Shown piece after piece: positions 1 to 5,436 of a stretch of 7,937 bases of DNA (the stretch's first letter is position 1; the number at the start of each line of letters is the position of its first letter). The stretch is from Caldithrix sp. (GTDB taxonomy: Bacteria > Zhuqueibacterota > Zhuqueibacteria > Oceanimicrobiales > Oceanimicrobiaceae): NCBI GenBank assembly GCA_004357015.1, contig SMXE01000258.1:1-7937 (forward strand). Reading direction: 5' to 3'. A model generated the notes under the pieces. The model did not search any database and was not told where the DNA came from. It saw nothing but the letters and a program-made list of their open reading frames with translations. Made by a program: the position numbers and the translations under genes.

Positions 1-534
1 CTGCACGTTCAGCACCCAGAAGGCGTGGCACGGCGGCAGCTTGCTGATGGCCGCATTAGCCGGATGCCAGGCGTTGATGACGATGCGTCGCGAGTTGGGG
101 TTGTTCTTCAACTCGTCGATGGCCCAGCCAAGCTGGTCAAAAGACAACGAGCCATCTGCTTCGCGCCGGACATGCGGGTGGCTTTGGTCCACCAACACCT
201 CCGCACCTAACGCGCAACCCGGCTCTGGCACCGGATAACGGCGCCAGTAGCGGCCGTAGGCCGTTTCGAGGTTGCCTTGCTCATCGGCCCAGGCGTCCCA
301 GATTTTGGTGTGCGTGCGCAACTCCCGGATGTGGTCTTCGCCCGACAAATACCAGAAAACTTCCCGCAGCATGGCGTTGAAGTTGACTTTCTTGGTGGTC
401 AGCAACGGGTAACCTTCGGACAAGTCCACGCGATAGAACTCAGCAAAAGTGGAGATGGTATCCACGCCCGTGCGGTTGGTTTTGCGCGTGCCTTTGGTGA
501 GGACACGGTCGACTAAATTCAAGTATTGTTGCAT
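1..534 (-). CDS. thyA: Thymidylate synthase ThyA, N-terminal 178 residues (3' end outside window)
   Basis: ThyA methylates dUMP to dTMP in the cytoplasm using 5,10-methylenetetrahydrofolate. I translated this frame by hand: it is open from the ATG at 534 to the window edge. The N-terminus (MQQYLNLVDRVL) resembles E. coli ThyA. Arg21 in NRTG matches the phosphate-binding Arg21 of E. coli. Further family motifs are PLLTTKK, the WDAWADE region, SRRIVINAWHPAN (the Arg pair at about 149-150) and the catalytic-cysteine motif PPCHAF with Cys169. Cys is residue 146 in E. coli, so this protein has about 23 extra residues, mostly between YGRYWR and the SRR motif; larger insertions there are known in some ThyA proteins. 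The start is forced: an in-frame TGA lies upstream, with no other ATG, GTG or TTG in between. No Shine-Dalgarno sequence is visible. The gene is divergent from the aminopeptidase gene. Identity is very secure; only the C-terminus is missing. Confidence 0.96.
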   Translation of the reverse strand, partial: MQQYLNLVDRVLTKGTRKTNRTGVDTISTFAEFYRVDLSEGYPLLTTKKVNFNAMLREVFWYLSGEDHIRELRTHTKIWDAWADEQGNLETAYGRYWRRYPVPEPGCALGAEVLVDQSHPHVRREADGSLSFDQLGWAIDELKNNPNSRRIVINAWHPANAAISKLPPCHAFWVLNVQ

Positions 535-596
535 TTTGAGTTGCGGTGCTTCATTAAGACTTCTATTAGAACTGCCCGAACTTTTTCAGCAATACA

Positions 597-625
597 AAAA
601 TACACTTCAGAGAGTAAACTTGCAA
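597..625 (-). promoter_or_regulatory. Possible thyA promoter
   Basis: On the minus strand, TTGCAA (620-625) and TATTTT (597-602) are separated by 17 bases. Each hexamer matches the sigma70 consensus at four of six positions. The predicted start near 590 would give a leader of about 55 bases. TTGCAA is its own reverse complement, so it could also act as a -35 for the plus strand (TTGAAT at 643-648, 17-base spacing, toward the aminopeptidase gene). Both assignments are weak pattern matches in an AT-rich gap and are not proven. Confidence 0.25.
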
Positions 626-690
626 CCAAATTGGCAAAAGGCTTGAATTAAACTCTCAAATTATGCACTTTTGTTTTTTAGTTGAATAAC

Positions 691-720
691 TTCTTTTGCG
701 CCCTTAGCGTCTTTGCGCGA
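691..720 (+). repeat. GCG-periodic short repeat in the aminopeptidase leader
   Basis: Three copies of a T-rich stretch followed by GCG occur in a row, with GCG at 698, 707 and 715 (units close to CTTTTGCGC, CCTTAGCGT and CTTTGCGCG). It lies 44 bases upstream of the aminopeptidase start. Similar CTTTGCGTC-type runs are, from memory, common dispersed intergenic motifs in many environmental bacterial genomes. This window contains only one instance, so its dispersed nature is an inference. Confidence 0.45.
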
Positions 721-763
721 GGCCTATTTTTGTCATGATTTTTTTCAGCCCAAGGAGATAGAA

Positions 764-1882
764 ATGCAAGACCCCCGACTTGAAAAACTCGCCAACGTTC
801 TGATCAACCATTCCACTCGCGTAAAAACAGGCGAAACTGTCCTCATCGAAGCCATCGATATCCCGGATGAAATGGTCATTGCCCTCATTCGCCGGGTGCG
901 CGCCGCTGGCGGCGTACCGCTGGTGACGCTCAAGAAAAACCGTGTACAACGTGAACTGATCTGGGACTGTGCTGCTGAAGACATGCAGAAGATGGGCGAA
1001 TACGAGGCCTTTCGCATGCAGAAAGTTCAGGCGTACATCGGTGTGCGTGGCAGCATGAACATCAGCGAAATGTCCGATGTGCCGGCCGATGACATGCGTA
1101 CCTACGAGCAGCACTGGCTCAAGCCGGTGCATTTCGAAATCCGCGTGCCAAGAACAAAATGGGTGGTGCTGCGTTGGCCAACCGCTTCCATGGCGCAACA
1201 AGCACAGATGAGCACGGAAGCCTTTGAGAACTTCTACTTCGATGTTTGCACGCTGGACTACGCGAAAATGGAGAAAGCAGCCGCGCCGCTCAAGAACCTG
1301 ATGGCTGCGGTGGATCAAGTCCGGCTGGTAGGGCCTGGAACGGATATGACCTTCAGCATCAAGGATATTCCGGTGCAATCCTGCGCCGGTACGCACAACA
1401 TTCCGGACGGCGAGTGTTTCACGGCGCCAGTGCGCGATTCGGTGAACGGGACAATCCAATTCAACACGGCTACCATCTACCGTGGCAGCACATTTGCTGA
1501 CATCAAGCTAAGCTTTGAGAACGGCAAGATCGTAGAAGCCACCGGCGTCAACACCACCACCAAGCTCAACCAGATTCTTGATGCCGACGAAGGCGCGCGT
1601 TACATCGGCGAGTTTGCCATCGGGTTCAATCCGTTCATCACCAAGCCCATGCTCGACATTTTGTTTGATGAAAAGATTGCCGGCTCATTTCATTTGACAC
1701 CGGGGAACGCCTACGAAGACGCCGACAACGGCAACCGCTCTAACGTGCATTGGGACATGGTAATGATTCAAACGCCGGAATTCGGCGGCGGTGAGATTTA
1801 TTTCGATGGCGAGTTGGTGCGGAAGGATGGGCAGTTTGTGCTACCGAAGTTAATGGGGCTTAATCCCGGAAATTTGAAGTGA
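764..1882 (+). CDS. M29-family metallo-aminopeptidase (aminopeptidase T/AmpS type)
   Basis: This is a predicted cytoplasmic dinuclear-metal aminopeptidase that removes N-terminal residues from peptides (MEROPS M29: Thermus aminopeptidase T, Staphylococcus AmpS, Bacillus aminopeptidase II). The N-terminus (MQDPRLEKLANVLINHS) and VKTGETVLIEA are typical of the family. All expected ligand motifs are visible: Glu217 in DGECFTAP, Glu283 in GARYIGE, His310 in FHLTPGNAY with Tyr317 seven residues on, and His329 and Asp331 in VHWDM. The Glu-Glu spacing (66) matches my recollection of the Thermus enzyme (Glu250/Glu316). At 372 residues it is shorter than the roughly 410 of studied members, and the stretch between the two histidines is about 12 residues shorter. 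The ATG at 764 is chosen because AAGGAG at 752-757 sits 6 bases upstream; an in-frame TTG at 713 falls in the leader repeat and is unlikely. There is no signal peptide. It converges on the TPR gene with a 16-base gap. Exact substrate preference is unknown. Confidence 0.92.
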   Translation: MQDPRLEKLANVLINHSTRVKTGETVLIEAIDIPDEMVIALIRRVRAAGGVPLVTLKKNRVQRELIWDCAAEDMQKMGEYEAFRMQKVQAYIGVRGSMNISEMSDVPADDMRTYEQHWLKPVHFEIRVPRTKWVVLRWPTASMAQQAQMSTEAFENFYFDVCTLDYAKMEKAAAPLKNLMAAVDQVRLVGPGTDMTFSIKDIPVQSCAGTHNIPDGECFTAPVRDSVNGTIQFNTATIYRGSTFADIKLSFENGKIVEATGVNTTTKLNQILDADEGARYIGEFAIGFNPFITKPMLDILFDEKIAGSFHLTPGNAYEDADNGNRSNVHWDMVMIQTPEFGGGEIYFDGELVRKDGQFVLPKLMGLNPGNLK

Positions 1883-1898
1883 TCGGCCGGGTATCTGT

Positions 1899-3020
1899 CT
1901 ATTCCACAGACTGCACCTGCAATTCTTCAGCTCGGAGAAAGGCCTGTTCTCCTTTCTCTCTTTTTCCCGTATTGATGTAGACCACCCCCAGATTTCGCCA
2001 CAGAGCCGGATTGTCCGACTGCATCTCTAACGATTTCTCCAGGTAAGGGATGGCAGTCTTGTAGTTGAGAACGGCTTTACTTTTGAGATCATGAACATCC
2101 TGTGCGGAAACGCTGCCAGTTACGGAATCTTTCAGTTGCTTCTTGATCGCCTCAGCCATACTCAAATAGGCGTTCCCAATGTTGGAGGTCGCTTCAAAAT
2201 CGTTCGGACTTAAGACCAGCACCTGCTCAAACAACTGGATAGATTTTCTAAATTGCCCGCGCCGGTAGTGGTGCGCCGCAAAAAGAAAAATAAGATCCTT
2301 GTCTATCGTATTGGCCTGGATGGCCGCGATGTATGCCTTTTCGGCCTTTTCAGTTTCATCAAGCGCATCATAAGACAGCGCCAGGTTGGCGAGCGCATCA
2401 CGGTGCGACGGGTCCATGGCCAGAATTCGCAGGAGAATGGGGATGACCTTGGCAAACTGATTCTGGCTGTAATACAGATTCGCAGCAGATGAAAGCAGGT
2501 CGAGGTTTTCGGGAAGACTTTCGAGCAGGTTTTCATACAGCAAGATGGCTTTACGCGGTTCATTTTTCGTTAGGTAGGTCACTCCTAATTTCTTGTAAGC
2601 TTCATAACGGATGGGATCGATGGCAATTGCAGATTTGAGTGCGGCCTCCGCCATATCTGTTCTTCCCAAATCCAGAGCCGTGATACCAGCGTTGAATTTG
2701 CTGATCCAGTAGCGTTCCCGTTCAGCGTTTATTTCATGCTGGAATTTATCCGACAGTTGCAGCGATTGCTCAAACTCCTTGTTCATATCCCGAAAACGCC
2801 CATGGTGGGCGTATGCCCTTCCCAGCAGAAAGTGTGCTTCCGCATTGCCCGGGTTTTGCGCCACCGCAGCTTCCAGGTAGGTCTGCGCTTGCTGCCAGTC
2901 ATCCCTTTGAATATAGATTTTTGCGGAAGTGATCTCCTTGGGCTGACAACCGAAAAGGACGAACATTAGCTGGACTCCGACGGCCAGAATCAAACATTTG
3001 CGACAGTGCTTTCTTTTCAT
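1899..3020 (-). CDS. TPR-repeat lipoprotein
   Basis: The product is 373 residues with a basic N-terminus (MKRKHCRKC), a hydrophobic segment at about 10-24 and a lipobox-like VLFGC with Cys25. It is therefore probably exported and lipid-anchored; Phe at the -2 position is tolerated but not ideal. From about residue 33 to the end it is a run of tetratricopeptide repeats, roughly eight to nine. Examples are AEAHFLLGRAYAHHGRF, YEAYKKLGVTYLTKNEPRKA, RDALANLALSYDALDETEKA and PALWRNLGVVYINTGKREKG. A lysine-rich non-TPR insert near residues 300-320 breaks the array. TPR arrays are protein-interaction scaffolds; the partner cannot be told from sequence. The start lies 4 bases beyond the mtnA stop and has no Shine-Dalgarno sequence, which suggests translation coupled to mtnA. 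A link to methionine salvage is not implied by the domain itself and may only reflect co-transcription. Confidence 0.9.
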   Translation of the reverse strand: MKRKHCRKCLILAVGVQLMFVLFGCQPKEITSAKIYIQRDDWQQAQTYLEAAVAQNPGNAEAHFLLGRAYAHHGRFRDMNKEFEQSLQLSDKFQHEINAERERYWISKFNAGITALDLGRTDMAEAALKSAIAIDPIRYEAYKKLGVTYLTKNEPRKAILLYENLLESLPENLDLLSSAANLYYSQNQFAKVIPILLRILAMDPSHRDALANLALSYDALDETEKAEKAYIAAIQANTIDKDLIFLFAAHHYRRGQFRKSIQLFEQVLVLSPNDFEATSNIGNAYLSMAEAIKKQLKDSVTGSVSAQDVHDLKSKAVLNYKTAIPYLEKSLEMQSDNPALWRNLGVVYINTGKREKGEQAFLRAEELQVQSVE

Positions 3021-3024
3021 TTTA

Positions 3025-4068
3025 CTATTTTTGTTTTACGTGTTTTTTGAGATTGGCTGCAAATGGCGGCTGGATGACGCCGGCTTCAGTGATGATGGCG
3101 GTAATGAGCTCGTTAGGCGTGATATCAAAGGCCGGGCTGTAGACCTTTGTTTCGGGCGGCGCGGTTCGCCTGCCAAAACCGTTGGTCACTTCCTCTGCGG
3201 ACCGCACTTCGATGGGAATCTTCGAGCCATCCGGGATATCGAAATCAATGGTAGAGTAGGGCGCTGCAACGTAAAAAGGGATGCTGTGCTTCTCGGCCAG
3301 CACCGCGACGTTGTACGTGCCTATCTTGTTGGCGGTGTCTCCGTTGGCAGCGATTCGGTCGGCGCCGACAATGGCGCAGTCGATCTTCTTCTGTTGCATC
3401 ACAAAAGCAGCGGTGTTGTCGCAAATGAGTGTCACATCGATGCCTTCATTCATGAGTTCCCAGACGTTCAGCCGGGCACCCTGCAAAAGCGGCCGGGTTT
3501 CGTCCGCATAAACCGTGACTTTCTTGCCAGATTCATTCGCCGTGAAGACCACGCCCAGCGCCGTGCCGTAGTCGGCTGTGGCAAGAGCACCTGTATTACA
3601 GTGGGTTAAAATCGTGAAGCCATCTTCGATGAGCGTTGCGCCATGCCGACCGATCTCGCGGCAGGTTTCGCGGTCTTCCTGCCAGATCTTAAGCGCTTCC
3701 TCTTTCAGCAACTGTTTGAGGACAGAAACGGGCTCGGATGCATGATCGTGCGCCGTATTCCTCATCCGCTTCAGCGCCCACGAAAGGTTGACTGCAGTGG
3801 GCCGGGTGCTGACCAGAAAATCACTGACTTTGTCGAGCTGTTCAAGAAAAGCGGCTTTGTCTTTACCGGCAAAATCCTGCAAACCAACCAGCACGCCAAA
3901 AGCACCGGCAATCCCAATAGCGGGCGCCCCCCTGACACGTAGCGACTTGATGGCTTCGGCCAGAGTGTCTACGTCTCTGATTTCGAGGTGAACCAACTCG
4001 AGCGGCAAGCGCGTTTGATCTATCATTCGAATGTGATCACCGCGCCACTCGATGGTTGTAACCGGCAT
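3025..4068 (-). CDS. mtnA: Methylthioribose-1-phosphate isomerase MtnA
   Basis: MtnA converts 5-methylthioribose-1-phosphate to methylthioribulose-1-phosphate in the methionine salvage pathway; it is related to eIF2B alpha subunits. The 347-residue length matches the family's roughly 345. Motifs run in order: N-terminal MPVTTIEWRGDHIRMIDQTRLP, phosphate-site RVRGAPAIGIAGA, catalytic Cys157 in ILTHCNTGALAT, and catalytic Asp237 in VGADRIAANGDTANKIGT. The 80-residue Cys-to-Asp spacing equals that of the B. subtilis enzyme (Cys160/Asp240). The C-terminal FDITPNELITAIITEAG is also typical. I place the start at 4068 rather than an in-frame start at 4104: it has a strong AAAGGAGG at 4077-4084 with 8-base spacing, and the protein then begins exactly like its relatives. 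It is followed 4 bases later by the TPR lipoprotein gene. No other salvage gene is in the window, so the complete pathway cannot be asserted. Confidence 0.97.
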   Translation of the reverse strand: MPVTTIEWRGDHIRMIDQTRLPLELVHLEIRDVDTLAEAIKSLRVRGAPAIGIAGAFGVLVGLQDFAGKDKAAFLEQLDKVSDFLVSTRPTAVNLSWALKRMRNTAHDHASEPVSVLKQLLKEEALKIWQEDRETCREIGRHGATLIEDGFTILTHCNTGALATADYGTALGVVFTANESGKKVTVYADETRPLLQGARLNVWELMNEGIDVTLICDNTAAFVMQQKKIDCAIVGADRIAANGDTANKIGTYNVAVLAEKHSIPFYVAAPYSTIDFDIPDGSKIPIEVRSAEEVTNGFGRRTAPPETKVYSPAFDITPNELITAIITEAGVIQPPFAANLKKHVKQK

Positions 4069-4076
4069 GCCTTTCC

Positions 4077-4084
4077 CCTCCTTT
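4077..4084 (-). promoter_or_regulatory. Strong ribosome binding site of mtnA
   Basis: On the minus strand, AAAGGAGG sits 8 bases before the ATG at 4068 and fixes that start over the upstream in-frame codon at 4104. The rest of the 166-base gap to the LytR_C gene (4085-4234) holds no convincing promoter, riboswitch or terminator that I can recognise. Confidence 0.8.
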
Positions 4085-4234
4085 AGTGCGGGCAACAAGA
4101 GCAAGAATGAATAGGAAACTTAAAGAAACAGCGGGTTAATTTCAAGGTTTTTATGGTTGGGTTCGGCCCGGGTAAGCACGCAAGATTTGTAACAGTGTAA
4201 CGAAGTCGCGGGAAGATAAGCGCTATCGCCAGGG

Positions 4235-4771
4235 TTAGCGGCCGGCAGACAGTTTGAGCTCCCTGTAGTCCTTGCCAATGATGACGGTCACCATCAATTG
4301 CAGAGAAGATTCTAACTCCGGCACCACCTGATTGGCCTCAATATCAAGGGCTTCGGCAACCTTTTTCGCGTTATAGCAATCGAGGGAAATGCGGTCAAAA
4401 ATCAGGGTCTTGTCCAGATTGAAGCCACCGCTGAAGTTGCCCACGCTCACCACATCAAATTTCTGCTGCCGCAGATATTGCGTCACGTCGTTGGCAAGTC
4501 CCTGAACGCCGCAGGCATTAAGGACTTCCACCGTAATACGTCTTACCGGGGGCGGACCGTTCATAGACAAGGGTTGCTCGCTGTCGGCAGAGAAGAAATT
4601 GGACATAAAGGAAAACACCAGCGCGACATTTATAAGACCGAGTCCCCAAATGGCGGTCGTGAGGAAACGCTCCTTGAGGCTCACATTCTTGCGGCGCTTT
4701 GAAGGCCGCTTCGGTGAGTGTTTTCGCGTGGTTTGAGTTCTGCCTCCGGTATTGCGTCGTCGTCTGACCAT
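4235..4771 (-). CDS. Single-pass membrane protein with LytR C-terminal (LytR_C) domain
   Basis: The product is 178 residues in three parts. Residues 1-35 form a very basic tail with about 15 Arg/Lys. Residues about 38-58 (TAIWGLGLINVALVFSF region) form one membrane helix. Residues about 79-170 match the LytR_C fold: VEVLNACGVQGLANDV, a Leu-Arg-rich helix, VVSVGNF, TLIFDR and a closing VTVIIGKDY strand. The basic tail predicts an N-in topology with the domain in the periplasm. LytR_C often follows the LCP ligase domain in wall-polymer transferases; here the LCP catalytic domain is absent, as in many small Gram-negative LytR_C proteins, so a wall-polymer or peptidoglycan-related role is only inferred. 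Cys87 and Cys132 could form a disulfide. The ATG at 4771 is preferred to the in-frame TTG at 4783: the GAGG-rich tract just upstream is its ribosome site, and from the TTG that tract would be coding. A terminator hairpin immediately precedes it. Confidence 0.85.
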   Translation of the reverse strand: MVRRRRNTGGRTQTTRKHSPKRPSKRRKNVSLKERFLTTAIWGLGLINVALVFSFMSNFFSADSEQPLSMNGPPPVRRITVEVLNACGVQGLANDVTQYLRQQKFDVVSVGNFSGGFNLDKTLIFDRISLDCYNAKKVAEALDIEANQVVPELESSLQLMVTVIIGKDYRELKLSAGR

Positions 4772-4784
4772 CCTCCTCCTCAAT

Positions 4785-4811
4785 AAAAAAGGGCTGCTCG
4801 GTTGCCAGCCC
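4785..4811 (-). terminator. Intrinsic terminator after the small exported gene, abutting the LytR_C gene's RBS
   Basis: On the minus strand, GGGCTG (4806-4811) pairs perfectly with CAGCCC (4791-4796) across a 9-base loop, followed directly by six T (4785-4790). This is the classical Rho-independent form. It lies 15 bases after the stop of the small exported gene. The T-run ends one base before the TTG and GAGGAGG tract serving the LytR_C gene, so transcription of that gene from any promoter further upstream must pass through this hairpin. Confidence 0.8.
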
Positions 4812-4826
4812 GGTCAAAACTCTCCC

Positions 4827-5339
4827 TTATTGCTTTTCGCTGTCGTGCTGTTTGTTAAACCACTCGCTGTTGCGAGAAATAGGGTCGAGGAAAGGCGAAT
4901 TCATGTAGCGGTATGAAGCCGGTTGACGGCTGAATTCAAGTTGCAACTTGATATTTTCGCTAGGCTTGTATTCCATGCCCGCACGGGAAATGAAGGCTTG
5001 GTTTTTTGCAAGAGCGTTGCCGACCTGATTGCCGAACGGCTGATGTTGCACGCCGATTTGCAAATGCAGCGTAAGCGGATCCGACAGCCGGTATTTCATT
5101 GAGTTTAGGTAGAGACCCTGATTGAAGGTTTTGCCTCCGGCCGCAGCAAACGAAAGTGAATAGCTGTGGCTCATCGAGAACTTGTCCGGGTTCAAGCCGA
5201 GCAGACCGAAAATGCTATCGATTCTGTTCGGACTCGTCAGCGCCCGGCTGATATTAACATTTGCATCCTGTTTTAACTGACCCAAGAGCAGATGAGGAAA
5301 AATCAGGAATGCGCAAACGAACAAAGGGAGTCTTCTCAT
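4827..5339 (-). CDS. Exported protein of unknown function, beta-strand-rich
   Basis: I do not recognise a named family. The 170-residue product opens with a clear signal peptide: MRR, a hydrophobic core (LPLFVCAFLIFPHLLL), then a likely signal peptidase I site after Gly20, leaving Gln at the mature N-terminus. The mature part has alternating polar/hydrophobic stretches suggesting beta strands, for example FSMSHSYSLSFAA, LTLHLQIGVQH, RAGMEYKP and IKLQLEFSRQP. It could be a small outer-membrane or periplasmic beta-sheet protein. The C-terminus is charged (NKQHDSEKQ) and does not end in the aromatic residue typical of outer-membrane barrels. The start at 5339 is chosen because the signal peptide begins there; an open frame reaches 5456 but overlaps the OmpA-domain gene and would bury the signal. 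Only a weak GAGG at 5351-5354 precedes it. It lies 97 bases after the OmpA-domain gene and ends just before a terminator, so the two genes probably share a transcript and an envelope role. Confidence 0.75.
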   Translation of the reverse strand: MRRLPLFVCAFLIFPHLLLGQLKQDANVNISRALTSPNRIDSIFGLLGLNPDKFSMSHSYSLSFAAAGGKTFNQGLYLNSMKYRLSDPLTLHLQIGVQHQPFGNQVGNALAKNQAFISRAGMEYKPSENIKLQLEFSRQPASYRYMNSPFLDPISRNSEWFNKQHDSEKQ

Positions 5340-5379
5340 GATACAAGTGGCCTCGTTAAACCTCAGATTATTGAGATGT

Positions 5380-5408
5380 ACTTTAACCAATTTGGCTATG
5401 AAAAGCAA
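5380..5408 (-). promoter_or_regulatory. Weak candidate internal promoter for the small exported gene
   Basis: On the minus strand, TTGCTT (5403-5408) and TAAAGT (5380-5385) are 17 bases apart in the gap after the OmpA-domain gene. They match the sigma70 consensus at three and four of six positions. A start near 5372 would leave a leader of about 33 bases. This may only supplement read-through from the OmpA-domain promoter. Confidence 0.22.
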
Positions 5409-5436
5409 TACTTTTTCGGGGCGCGCGGAAGTTCTT

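Noticed and set aside
704..1459. Long open frame on the minus strand (251 codons) inside the aminopeptidase gene
   Set aside because: It is antisense to a well-supported enzyme gene, has no family resemblance, is rich in His, Arg and Cys as expected of a reverse-frame shadow, and lacks a credible ribosome site.
2998..3609. Plus-strand open frame of 203 codons opposite mtnA
   Set aside because: It lies opposite the catalytic core of MtnA, which is unmistakable on the other strand. Its product has no recognisable domain.
4188..4201. Direct repeat TGTAAC, two copies 8 bases apart
   Set aside because: It is too short and isolated to distinguish from chance, and it is not placed at a recognisable promoter.
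4216..4228. Imperfect palindrome near the LytR_C gene stop as a terminator
   Set aside because: Only about four outer base pairs form and no T-run follows on the minus strand.
4069..4234. Possible SAM-type riboswitch upstream of mtnA
   Set aside because: A CTTATC string appears on the minus strand, but the GA-rich conserved core and pairing stems of the S-box family do not follow. A weak TTGAAA/TAAGTT promoter match was also too poor to list.
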